From Sapria himalayana (Eukaryota > Streptophyta > Magnoliopsida > Malpighiales > Rafflesiaceae), in assembly GCA_029783825.1 (NCBI GenBank), contig JAREIK010003090.1, positions 347,206 through 411,205 on the forward strand: 64,000 nt of DNA, written 5' to 3'. The position numbers and the translations under genes were made by a program. The notes under the pieces were generated by a model. It saw only the letters and a list, made by a program, of their open reading frames with translations, ran no database searches and was not told the origin of the DNA. Below, piece by piece: positions 13,406 to 24,229 of the stretch (position 1 is the first letter of the stretch; each line of letters opens with the position of its first letter).

Positions 13406-13545
13406 CAAGATAATAGGGACTCCTTGCAACCTATGATTACTCAGGAGCACGCAGTGAAGCTATGTGATATAAACTTTGGTATCAAGGTGGATGGTAATGA
13501 GCTAGACGGTAATGGCCATTAACGTATGTGGGTTGCCTTTATTCA
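13406..13545 (+). pseudogene. DAPF: Diaminopimelate epimerase fragment
   Basis: One frame reads [20 protein letters not shown], then [10 protein letters not shown] and, after an apparent internal deletion, a degenerate GNGH-stop-RMWVAFIQ. This matches plant DapF, whose N-terminal half has VDNRDS..PKITQEQAxKLCDRNFGxGADG and then a MCGNGxRCFARFI motif. The intact plastid enzyme interconverts LL- and meso-diaminopimelate in lysine synthesis, and the Cys of MCGNG is catalytic. Here the segment between the two motifs is missing, the catalytic Cys is not present, and a TAA interrupts the frame. The fragment begins about 30 bp after the TPP2 fragment, so two unrelated genes are joined back to back. 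The second half of the alignment is less certain than the first. Confidence 0.72.
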
Positions 13546-13679
13546 ATGAGAATTAGATATTCACATTGTACATTTATATGTTCTATTAATTTATATATTA
13601 AGATTTTTAGATGCTAATGAGCTAAAGAGTATTATATATGTATTCGTTCACTTTTTGTCTGGCTAGTCCAGGCCAACCA

Positions 13680-13955
13680 GGCAAAAAGAGGTTGGTCTTA
13701 AAAATCTTAGTAATTGTGTTAATATGTAATTATCACATGCTACAAAGCGAACGTATGAGTAAATAAGTTTTCTTGCTCTTAGTTCTTCCATGAGTTATTC
13801 TAATTGTACTAGGGCTTAGGATGATGATGATTCTCATGTAGTGCCATGTAATTCTAGTCCAGGAGGAATATCGGGTCCTATTTTGGGAGAAGCAGCTTCC
13901 CACCTCATCAAAAACTTGCTTAATCTCAAAATGAGTGGTTGGTAGGGAAATAAGT
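13680..13955 (+). repeat. Direct repeat unit A, also at 15365-15640
   Basis: This block and 15365-15640 match closely across about 270 bases. Shared landmarks are ttatcacatgctacaaagcg, the gggcttaggatgatgatgat tract and aaaatgagtggttgg. In this copy a frame near 13828-13947 reads CNSSPGGISGPILGEAASHL then IKNLLNLKMSGW, which looks like coding sequence of a gene I cannot name. Both copies lead into CACTA-family subterminal sequence, so the block is part of the duplicated element. Confidence 0.8.
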
Positions 13956-13964
13956 ATGAGTGAA

Positions 13965-14550
13965 ATGCTAGTATATATCGGGTACTAATTTGTACTCAGT
14001 ATATATGTACACATAATACTATAGTTTTTATGTACATATACTGCCATAATATATCTACGAGTGAAATGCTAGTATATGTACATATATAATATAGTATTAT
14101 ATATTTATCAAAATAATTTTTATTTTGATTTGATTGAGTGGTTTAAATTTCTTACAAATATGGTACTACATTGTTCCCCATACAAAGCTTCTATAAGTGA
14201 AAGGATTTTTCCTAGACATGATATGTCGTGACTCGGATAGCTTTGTCGCAGCAGAAAAATAGTGATCGGAGGAGCAGAGAAAGAAAAAGCAATGTCAATG
14301 CACGGATAGATTATACTTTATGCACTATTGGTAGAAACATTGATGAATAAGATGTAATAAAATTTTGTTATTTTTTTGTTTTAATTATGTAAATTATTAT
14401 ATTAGAATAAGTTATTAAATAATTTTTATAATTATAGATTATCATTTATAGTTTCTATTTTTATTCAATTTAATATAAAAATATTAAATTATTTAATTAA
14501 ATTTTTGTTGAAGCTATATGACTATCAACTTTAATTTGGGTTTGTTCATG
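13965..14550 (+). mobile_element. CACTA-family subterminal sequence, partial copy
   Basis: It carries the same landmarks as the 16.0-16.55 kb copy in the same orientation: TGTACATA-rich start, gttccccatacaaagc, gacatgatatgtcgtgactc, atgcacggatagattatact and the aataaaattttgtta tract. It departs from the terminus-bearing copies near 14510 and shares its alternative end with the inverted copy at 8190. With that copy it forms an inverted pair of about 560-585 bp enclosing the satellite and four host gene fragments. From 14551 to 14868 I see only AT-rich DNA without coding. Confidence 0.82.
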
Positions 14551-14868
14551 TCTATAATAGCTATTTTTATATATCTGTGAATATGTTTGTGAGTCCCCTA
14601 ACTTTTTTGGGTAGAGTTTTAGCTTATTATAGGTATGTAAAAGCCTTGGCTGGTCCTCCATGGTGCTGAGAAAAACACCTTAGCTTCTAAAGCTATGAGA
14701 TAAACCAAAAGAATTAATTCCACCCAAACATAGGTTTGTTCTTAACACTCTTATTTTGTGCATATCTGCATCACTACAATTCACATCTGCGTCATCGCAA
14801 TAGAGATCTATGACTACTTGTTATTGGTTATTGGTTTGTAAATATAGTATGTTATGCTCCATGTGCAG

Positions 14869-14945
14869 GTGTAACAATGTTCTCTATCTGTGTTGGGTAC
14901 CAAAGGAAAAAGAACTAGAAATGCTAACCATCCCTGAAAGACCTA
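14869..14945 (+). pseudogene. Small nuclear ribonucleoprotein Sm F, exon fragment (copy 1)
   Basis: After an acceptor at catgtgcag, the frame reads CNNVLYLCWVPKEKELE before diverging, matching the C-terminal exon of Sm F (typical CNNVLYLRGVPEDEELEDAE). Sm F is a ring subunit of spliceosomal snRNPs with an Sm fold. The same exon with a near-identical upstream intron flank (ttggtttgtaaat...atgctccat) lies at 22589. No other Sm F exon is visible near this copy. The frame is degraded after about 17 residues. From 14946 to 15365 I see AT-rich sequence with TGTACATA-type repeats near 15060-15170. Confidence 0.75.
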
Positions 14946-15364
14946 TATGTGTATTTTTTAAGTCTTAGATTATTTTCTTCTGTTGTCTTTGATGACTTGT
15001 GTATTTGTATTAAAGTACAAGTGTGTGTGTCATCCAAGGCTATGTGAGTATTTATACGTGCATATAATACTGTAGTATTTACATACAAATATACTTGGTA
15101 TAAATGTACATATATACTGAGTATATATCTATGTATATATCGAGTATATACATAAGTGGGTGCATATATTTATTTGTAGACATCTATATATTGTCATACA
15201 TACACACCCATTTACATAGACAAACTTTTGAATATATAATTGCTCGGGCTAGTCTGGTCATCATCGTGCATTACTTACTGATGTAGGTAATAAAAGCCAT
15301 GGATATTAGAATTATTCAAATGCTGTGGGATGAAGTATTTCTGGTCGAGGCAAGCCAAGCTGAT

Positions 15365-15640
15365 AAACATTAGTCTTAAAAATCTTAGTATTTGTGTTGA
15401 TATGCAATTATCACATGGTACAAAGCGAACGTATGAGTAAATAAGTTTTCTTGCTCTTGGTTCTGCAATGATTGGTTCTATTTATACTAGGGCTTAGGAT
15501 GATGATGATTATAATGATGCTCGTGTAGTATTGTGTAATTCTAGTCCAGGAAGAATATCGAGTCTTATTTTGATGAAGCAGCTTGCCGTCTCATCAAAAA
15601 CTCACTCAATCTCAAAATGAGTGGTTGGTATGGAAGTGCA
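15365..15640 (+). repeat. Direct repeat unit B, duplicate of 13680-13955
   Basis: This is the second copy of the block described at 13680-13955, about 1.68 kb downstream. Compared with unit A it carries small indels near 15510 and 15573 that break the candidate coding frame. It leads into the GCA/GCG-rich tract and then the CACTA end that finishes at 16974. Confidence 0.8.
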
Positions 15641-15679
15641 TCGGTCGAGCATCATTGCTCGCCCCACTTTTATTTTTAG

Positions 15680-15912
15680 CTGCAATAGTAATGGCAGCAG
15701 CGGCAGCGATGGTAGTGGTGGTAGTGATTGTAGTGGCGGAAGCAGCATTAGCGACAGTAGTAGCAGTAGCGGTGGCAGTAGCAGCAACAGCGGCAGCGGC
15801 AACAGCAGCGGTGGCAGCAGCAGCGGCAACAGCAGCGGCGGCGGCGGCAGCGGCAACAGCAGCGGCGGCTGCAACGGTAGGAGCGGTAGCAGTAGTGGGA
15901 GTAGCAGCAATA
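15680..15912 (+). repeat. GC-rich imperfect trinucleotide tract (GCA/GCG/GTA)
   Basis: A 230-base stretch of imperfect GCA, GCG, GTA and GGC triplets is far richer in GC than anything around it. All frames stay open, giving poly-Ala/Val, Gly/Ser/Asn or Leu/Pro frames, none of which resembles a protein. It lies inside the CACTA-family copy and is absent at the equivalent place in the 13.95-kb copy. Confidence 0.85.
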
Positions 15913-16974
15913 GTAAAAAATGTGGTATATACATACTTATATACTCAGTATATATGTACATATAATATTACAGTATTTTATGTACATATATACTGAATAT
16001 ATTTGTACTCAGTATATATGTACACATATTACTACAATTTTTATGTACATATACTACTGTAATATATGCACGAGTAAAATGATAGTATATATGTACCTAT
16101 ATACTACAGTATTATATATTTATCAAAACATAACTTATTTTATTTATTTTGATTTGATTGAGTAGTTTAAATTTTTTACAGATATGGTACCGCATTGTTC
16201 TCCATACAAAACTTGGATAAGTGAAGGGATTTTTCACTAGACATGATGTGTCGTAACTCATACAGCTTTGTCACATTATAAAAATTGTGATCGGAGGACT
16301 AGAGGGAGAGAAAGGAACATCAATGCATTGATAGATTATATTTTATGCACTGTCAATATATACATTGATGAATAAGATGTAATAAAATTTTGTTATTTTC
16401 TTGTTTTAAATTTGTAAAATATTGTATTAAAATAAGTTATTAAATGATTTTATTTTTGTTAATTATAAATTATCATTTATAGTTTCTGTTTTTATTCAAT
16501 TTAATATAAATATATTAAATTATTTAATTAAAAAATTTTAAAATAAATTAAATTCTGAAAATAGTTTGAAATTAAAATAGCTAGGGAATATTCCCTAGCT
16601 AATTTAGCTAGGGATATTTTATTTTAGCAAGTGATTTTTTCCGTTGCTAAATTTATTTTGCTAAGGACTATTTCCGTCACTAATATTTAGCGATGAGCAC
16701 TTTATATTGGAAAACTTCCGCCATTATATTTATTTAGTGGCGAAAACTCTCATTTAGCTTGCTAATTTAACTAAAAAACTTATTTTGTTTGCCAGGGATT
16801 TTTTCGTGGCTAAAATATTAGCTAGGGACACCTTCCCTCTCTAAATTTTAGTAATGAGCACTTTAGACTGTGAATGATTCCATCATTAATCCGCTGCTAT
16901 ATCCCGTTTAGTGATTGAAATTACCCATTTAGCTAGGAAATTTTACCTAGCTATATGGGATTTTTCTTTTAGTG
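15913..16974 (+). mobile_element. CACTA (En/Spm) element end with terminus at 16974
   Basis: The block starts with TGTACATA-rich sequence, passes through the family-specific core, then enters a run of CACTA-type subterminal repeats from about 16570 (tagctaatttagctaggg, cgtcactaatatttagcgat). It ends in gggatttttcttttagtg, the reverse complement of a CACTA-N-AAAGAAAAATCCC terminus. Base order matches the ends at 23645 and 52573. No partner terminus is visible to the left, so the element is truncated or rearranged. The adjoining 16975-17440 holds AT-rich DNA with no recognisable gene. Confidence 0.85.
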
Positions 16975-17440
16975 AACGACGAAGAGAGAAGAATCAAAAT
17001 GGGACTATGGGAGCAACCTATAAAATCTTCCTCTTCTTGTTACAGATAATTTTATCATTGCTTTTCTTCTTTGGAATGCTATATACATATCTTTGTCTCT
17101 CTCAATTTGATTTCCACTGGTGGAGTTTAGTTTTTACAAAATATTTGGGTTGAGTTTTTTTTTATTTTCTCCCAATTTTCATCTTTTTTCTTCTATTTTC
17201 ATATCACTTATATGATTTTGACTCTACAGCATTAATGAAACAATAAATGGTCTGTGTAAAATTTGTTCTTTTACTGTTTAAATTTTTAGGGTTTTATTGA
17301 TTTCAAATACTAAATATTTGCATATACTTTTCTGCTTATGTAACTTAAGAAAAAAAATTATTCTTGTTTTTTTCTGCCTCTGTACCTTGAGAAAAAACAA
17401 ACTTAATGTTTATAGGTTCTAATTTTGTTGTCTCTAAAAA

Positions 17441-17975
17441 TATTATAAACAAATAACATTATATATAAACTTTTATACTTTTATATATTCACATGACATC
17501 ATATATAAATGTGAATACTTTAATACACACACACACGTGCGCGCGCACACACACCGACACACGCATGTAGTACATTATATATAAACACTGATATGTTTAT
17601 AGAAATATATAATGTTATATATAAATATTTATACATATGTATTAATGTTTATAAATATCTATACAACATTTACATAAAACTATCCATTTATATAATTTTT
17701 TATATAACAATTAAATAACATATAAAATGTTTATACATTTTTGTAAACATTTATTTAACACATTTATTTTTATATAAATATATAATATTTATAATGTTTA
17801 TATAAATGTTATATATATACTATATAATATTTATAAAAGTGTTATATATATAATTATATATAAGTAACATTTATAAAAATATTTTAAACACAAATATTAT
17901 ATCTAAATACATGTATAATTATAAAATCAATTGCCATTATATATAAAAGTATTTATAACTATATTTAGTTTTTAT
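17441..17975 (+). repeat. AT-rich dispersed repeat, copy 1 (inverted match at 56650-57130)
   Basis: Long stretches such as acatttacataaaactatcc and tataatatttataaaagtgt match the reverse complement of 56650-57130 over roughly 450 bases, with scattered differences. A (CA)n/(CG)n tract sits near 17525-17570. The nature of the element is unknown; no termini or coding are visible. Confidence 0.75.
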
Positions 17976-18025
17976 TGGAATAAAGCAATGAACGAGGCCA
18001 TTTGAAAAAAAAACTCTCTTTTGCA

Positions 18026-19500
18026 GATAAGCAAAAAGATGTAGCTGGCATAGTCGGTGCAATTAAGAAAGCTTGTCTTTATCAAGGTAAGGGGGAAGAG
18101 ATGATGCACTCCACTGTCTCCCAATTGATAGAATGTATTGGATTGTGTCATTTACCAATATCCGAGAAGATAACACAAAGTATGCTTGATACCTTCAATG
18201 AGAACTTGAGGCATCCCAACCCTCAGATACAAGTGGTCCTACACCTTGCAAGTTAATTTATTTCCAACAAGACCCATTATATTATTATAGCTCCATTTAT
18301 CTTCTTACCCTTTAAACTTCACAGAACATAGCTTTTAGTGCTCTAAAACCCTTTCTTTGAGCATACTTTGTTCCTGTAAATAATGGTGAAGCAGCCGGTG
18401 TGACCTCAAAGTACCTACAACAACTTTTTGATCAAAACACTGCTATTAGAAGGGGCTTTGCTTTAGCCCTAAAAGTTCTTCCTTTTGGGTTATTGGCTCA
18501 TAAATGGAGAGAGGTTGTCTTCAAGCTCTGTGAGATTAGGGTGCAGGGTGACGACGAGACCAAAGATGTCGAAGCAAGTTTGAATGCTATTAGAGGGCTC
18601 ATCTCTTTGTCTCAAACACTTGCCCATGAAAGATTGGCTCCTAGTTCTCACTTATCCATTTATTATCTGATTAAGGAAAAGGTAATGGCTAGTTAATTTG
18701 AAGCTCTGGATGATTATTCTATCAATAACTTAGGAGATGTTGGTTAGTGGATTCGTGAAGCATGCATTGAAGGTATCGAGGTGTGTGCTTAACATTTTTT
18801 GTAATGTATCTTCTTCTTCTTCAAAATCATATCTAGCAGCTGAAAATGTGGAAGACGTCGAGGTAGTGACGTTCTTTGATGAAGACATGGCAACCAATCT
18901 GGTTATTGGCATTATTAAGCCAGCTGTGGAGAAGTTTGATAGAATGCACGAGGTTGATGCAAGAACTCTGCAAAGGATTCTGCATAGTAAGAAGACCTTA
19001 TTCAAGTGCATACCTTTCAGGGATAAACTATAGAAGATTGTTCCCTACAATGTAGATATACTATGGAGCAGATGTATCACAATCTTCATCATCTCTTGCT
19101 TGTATTTTCTTTTTTCCTTTTTTTCGCAATGGGCGTGCTTCATTGCAGGTGCCTACCACATGTTATTCTTCTTTCGTGCAGCTACTCAAATTTCTTTGTT
19201 ATAGTAAGGCAGTGATGTCATGATTAGTTATTTTAATTGGTGGATTGCAAGATTCTCTAAGGATGGCATCAATATCTATGCTACTAGACTATCTTTGTGA
19301 AGATAGAATTGAAGCTTCGCCGGAGGAGAGGCCTAGAGGGATCATGCTCTACCTGGATCTCTTGTAAATTTTCCAGCAGCACCAAGGATGTGACAGAGTT
19401 ATTGTCCGTACTTGTAAGGTATGGCATCATATTTTCTAATTGAAATTCTAACATGATGGGTGTTACGAACACCATTGTCAATTTCTTGTAGGATGTAAAA
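18026..19500 (+). pseudogene. TFCD: Tubulin-folding cofactor D, intron-containing fragment
   Basis: The protein is a HEAT-repeat chaperone that helps assemble alpha/beta-tubulin dimers. Exon one (18026-18232) reads DVAGIVGAIKKACLYQGKG through NENLRHPNPQIQ. Exon two (18325 to about 18790) reads SALKPF-stop-AYFVPVNNGE through KYLQQLFDQNTAIRRGFALA and LKVLPFGLLAHKW. After a frameshift comes ATNLVIGIIKPAVEKFDRMH and LQRILH (about 18885-19033). Exon three (19149-19418) reads VQLLKFLCYSKAVMS-stop-LVILIGGLQDSLRMASIS and FQQHQGCDRVIV. All parts lie in the family's normal order. Introns with GT and AG borders near 18233-18324 and 19074-19148 are retained, so this is not an mRNA copy. At least six in-frame stops and one frameshift (near 18790) kill it. 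It covers a central part of a protein of roughly 1200 residues. It lies between two CACTA ends and could be captured or a leftover flank. Confidence 0.9.
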
Positions 19501-20681
<1,181 letters not shown>

Positions 20682-22660
20682 ATGGGTTACTTTTTTAAAC
20701 AATTTCTTAACAACTCGACTAGGAAGATGGTCATTGTAAAACTCAAGTGGGGAATGGAAAACAAAGGTGAGCTACTTCGTGTTCTTTCGTGTGCATTGCA
20801 TTTTTTTTTCTCAATTTTTTTCTTTGGTTCTTTTAGGTTTCCTTGCTTTGGTGGATTCCTATATGAACCTACATGTGTGGAAAAATTCAATACCACACAG
20901 CCTATTGTCATTTCAACTTTTACTTTCCTTTTGTTTGTCATTTTCTCATGAGTTTTGTAAGGAAATAATATGTTTTAAATAAAAAATCCAAAAAATAATG
21001 CTAGTTTCTAAAATATTACCAAACTAATATGTTTGGAAACAGTGTGGTAATTTGCATCATTGTGAATAAAGGTCATTGCCATGCTATTGATTTTTAAAAA
21101 TCAAAGAACGACATTGTGAATGCTGGCTATTAAATTTTAAAAATTTTAAAATCTAGGCTTTGGGAATAATAGAAGAGTGTGTGACATCCAACCTACTGAA
21201 AAACAAGGTTGAAAAGCCGTATCCTTGTATATTTGTTCCAGAAGTACATCCACTGTGCTGGCTGCCCCTACAAATATCACTCCAGTTCTCAAAAATTCAT
21301 ACATGAAAGACGCCATAAAACCTCTCACTATGGCCAACTCCTCTCCTCCTCCATATCTTTCTCTCAGATTTCTCTAGTGCAATATATCAGTTACTTACTC
21401 TACCCATCAATGACTCAAATACACACCCACAAAGACACACACACACACCCACACACTCATTCATATGTGTCGTCTTGTCAACTATTGTATATATGTGTGC
21501 ATACATACTTCGTATTTCACTAGTCGCACATTTGACTAAGTTATAAAAAAGAAGAAAAATGGGTGCAAGAGCAAAATATCTACATGAGAGTGGTAATGGA
21601 TGGAAAAAGAATGAAATTGGCTTACTTACAAAAAGTGCAACATGCAACCCCAATTGCTCCATTAATTTTGACAAATAGACTCATGTTCAGAATAATTAGT
21701 TCATTTCTATAGGTTCTGCTTGCTCAAGTTTATAGTTGTGGCTCTTGCGGTATAAAGAAGAAAAGAGGGGCGATGATAAGGTGCCTATTTGTTTATATAT
21801 ATATATGAAATATGGCCTTGTCATACTTGAATGTATCTATATCATCTTCTTCCTATTAAATGATTTATTTATTTCTTTAATCATGATTTAGAATGATCCT
21901 ATCAACTTCAACAAATCAAGAGATCTTTCCACAAGTGGCTTTTCTATTTCAATCCAGAAAAAAACTATCAAGTTAAATTCATCTTCATCATCTTCTATAT
22001 TTGCATCATTTCTTTATCAAACCACCAACTAAACTTTGGTCACTCACTTGTAAATCTATATTGCCAAGATGCAATATTGAAAGTAGAAATGAATCCAAAC
22101 TAGATCTCATTTCAAACCCAAATTCAAGCTCAAATTGGGCATCATCAAGTGAGGAAGACATTGATGAAGGTCTTGATTTTTAAAATTTAATAGCATGGCA
22201 ATGACCGTCATTCACAATGAAGACCATTGCCAAACTTATTCCAGACACACTACTTTGGTAATATTTTTCAAACAAGCATCATATTTTGAATTTTTTATTT
22301 AAAACATATTAATTTCGTACAAAACTCCTTTCTAACTTTATTTTAATTAACCATGGACTAATGCATGAACCTGGGCAACAAAGAAGAATATGTTGATGGA
22401 TAGTTGATTAGAAATCTTGGAGCAATCTTGATTCAGTAATTTAAAATTAAACTAATGATTTTATTGTAATGTAAAATTTCTAGCAAATGGTATTTGGTGT
22501 TGCATGCATTAGACTATTTGTTTATCAGTAGCATTGTGGTGTGTTCTTTATTGGTTTGTAAATGTTGTATGTCATGCTCCATGAGTAGGTGTAACAATGT
22601 TCTTTATCTGAGTGGAGTATTAGAGGACAAAGAACTAGAAGATGCTGACCAATGCCCTAA
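20682..22660 (+). pseudogene. Small nuclear ribonucleoprotein Sm F gene fragment (copy 2, four exons, interrupted)
   Basis: Four pieces lie in correct order. Exon one (about 20690-20766) reads [20 protein letters not shown] then K. Exon two (20837-20874) reads FLALVDSYMNLH. Exon three (22371-22435) reads LGNKEEYVDG-stop-LIRNLGAILI. Exon four (22589 to about 22660) reads CNNVLYLSGVLEDKELEDAD. Intact Sm F is about 88 residues, with [33 protein letters not shown], so nearly the whole protein is represented. Introns keep GT donors at 20767, 20875 and 22436, and acceptors at 20835-20836 and 22587-22588. The exon-three acceptor has become AC. A Mutator-like insertion of 1.38 kb sits in intron two. 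A TAG interrupts exon three and the initiator region is degraded. Exon four and its flank also occur at 14869. The fragment lies in the CACTA-derived block that ends at 23645, which suggests capture. Confidence 0.88.
20950..22327. mobile_element. Non-autonomous Mutator-like element with ~190-bp inverted ends
   Basis: The left end (20950 to about 21140, starting gagttttgta) and the right end (about 22170-22327, ending tacaaaactc) are reverse complements along about 150-190 bases, with landmarks atgttttaaataaaaaat, aaatattaccaaa, tgtctggaa and gtcattgccatgctatt. Long inverted ends starting with G fit Mutator-like elements. The flanking 9-mers (ttttctcat and ctttctaac) agree at 6 of 9 positions, a weak, decayed target duplication. 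The same end sequence opens the transposase-bearing element at 58806. The interior (21140-22170) has no recognisable coding; a minus-strand frame at 21146-21337 and a Ser-rich plus frame at 22001-22183 could be captured exons of unknown origin. Inserted in intron two of the Sm F fragment. Confidence 0.8.
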
Positions 22661-22899
22661 GAGAATTATATGGGTATTTTTAAGCCCTATTTTATTAGCT
22701 TCTATTATCTTTGATGGCATCTGTATCTGCATGAAAGTACATGTGTCAGTATTTACACACACACACAAAGGGACATACATACATACATACATGAACAAGT
22801 ATACATACAAGCAACTAATCGCAAGATTAAAACAATGATGTTGGAAGGCCAGCTAGATACAAAAAGGGCATAGGAAAATACGAGGAAGGTGTAGGAGGT

Positions 22900-22990
22900 G
22901 GAGAGGAAATGCAATTAGAACTAAAAAAAGCAATGCAGATGGCAATGGAGGGACATGCACGGGTTCTAGAGCAGTATAAAGATTTTGAGG
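22900..22990 (+). pseudogene. Kinesin-12 tail (PAKRP/POK-type) coiled-coil fragment
   Basis: From 22909 the frame reads MQLELKKAMQMAMEGHARVL then EQYKDFEE. Plant kinesin-12 tails contain a very similar AMQMAMEGHARxLEQYADLEEKH stretch, so I take it as an exon piece of such a phragmoplast kinesin. The match stops at gattttgaggagctgg, and the CACTA-family core (gaggagctgggggagagaaa) begins within the same bases, so the junction uses shared GAGGAGCTGG sequence. About 28 residues remain of a protein of over 1000. The family call rests on one short motif. Confidence 0.65.
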
Positions 22991-23645
22991 AGCTGGGGGA
23001 GAGAAAGCAACATCAATTTCATGACAAATTTTACTTTGTGCACTATCATTAGATACATTGATGAAGAATAATATGTAATCAAGTTTTATTATGTTTCTAT
23101 TTTAACTATGTAACATATTGTATTAGAATATTTTATTAACTGATTTTAATTTTTGTTAAGTATAAATAATTGTGTATAGTTTATGTTTTTATTAAATTTA
23201 ATATAAAAATTTTAAATTATGTAATTAAATTTTATGTAAATAATTAAAAATGTGAAAATAATTTTTGAATGAAAATAACTAGAGAATTTAACCTCACTAA
23301 TTTATCTAGGGAATTTACCCTTGCTAATTTAGCTAGGGAATTTACCCTTGCTAATTTAGCTAGGGAATTTACCCTTGCTAATTTAGCTAGGGAATTTACC
23401 CTCGCAAATTTAACTATAAAATTTTCCCTCGCTAATTTAACTAGGGAATTTTCCTTTGCAAGTTTTGCTAGGGAATATTCCATCGCTAATTTGCAAGGAA
23501 ATATATTTCCTTATTAATTTTTATGACAAGCACTTGAGCTTGGGAATGGTTCCATCATTAGTATGTCATTATATCCAATTTAGCAATGAAAAAAATGTAT
23601 TTAGCTTGGGTATTTTTCCAAGCTTTTTGGGATTTTTTTGTAGTG
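22985..23645 (+). mobile_element. CACTA (En/Spm) element end with terminus at 23645
   Basis: It starts abruptly inside the family core at the kinesin junction and continues with cattgatgaag and an AT-rich stretch. Near-identical subterminal repeats of gctagggaatttacccttgc follow at 23288-23410. It ends in tgggatttttttgtagtg, the reverse complement of a CACTACAAAAAAATCCCA terminus. Open frames across 23244-23517 on both strands are translations of the subterminal repeats. Immediately outside (23646 on) the sequence becomes the TAGA array within about 50 bases. Confidence 0.88.
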
Positions 23646-23659
23646 AAACAAACAGACAA

Positions 23660-24191
23660 ATAGTAAGTTGGTCAGACAGTTTGACAGTCGAGAAAATAGA
23701 TAAACAAACAAATAGATAGATAAATAGATAGACTAAATGACTTATATATAGACCAATTGATAGACTAGCTGATAGACAAACAAATAGACAGGTAAACAGA
23801 CCTACAGAAAGATAGACTAACTGATATAATTAATGACTGACTAATAGATAAATCAATTGTTATACAAATAGTTTGAAAGATAGAATGATAGATAGATTGA
23901 TAGACAAAAATATAGTCAAATTAATTTACAGATTGATAGAGAAATTGATAGATAGATTAATAGACAAATAGATTGAAATCTAGATAGAAATATAGAAAGA
24001 TAAATAAATAAACAGAAAGATTCAACATATAGATAGATAGATAGATAGTCAGAAAGATAAATAGATAGATAGGAAGATAGATAGACTGATAGACAAATTG
24101 ATAGATAGATAGATAGATAGACGTATATATAGATAGATAGTGAGATTGATAGATATATAGAAAAATAGATAGATAGACAGATATAAAGACA

Positions 24192-24229
<38 letters not shown>

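Noticed and set aside
14770..14782. cactacaattc near 14773 as a CACTA terminus
   Set aside because: No AAAAATCCC-type continuation and no subterminal repeats nearby.
15583..15996. Ala/Val-rich, Gly/Ser-rich and Leu/Pro-rich frames on both strands
   Set aside because: All derive from the GCA/GCG triplet tract and carry no conserved motif.
23244..23517. Repeat-protein-like frames (NLAREFTLA and its opposite-strand partner)
   Set aside because: Translation of CACTA subterminal repeats; the opposite strand is equally open, which real coding would not predict.
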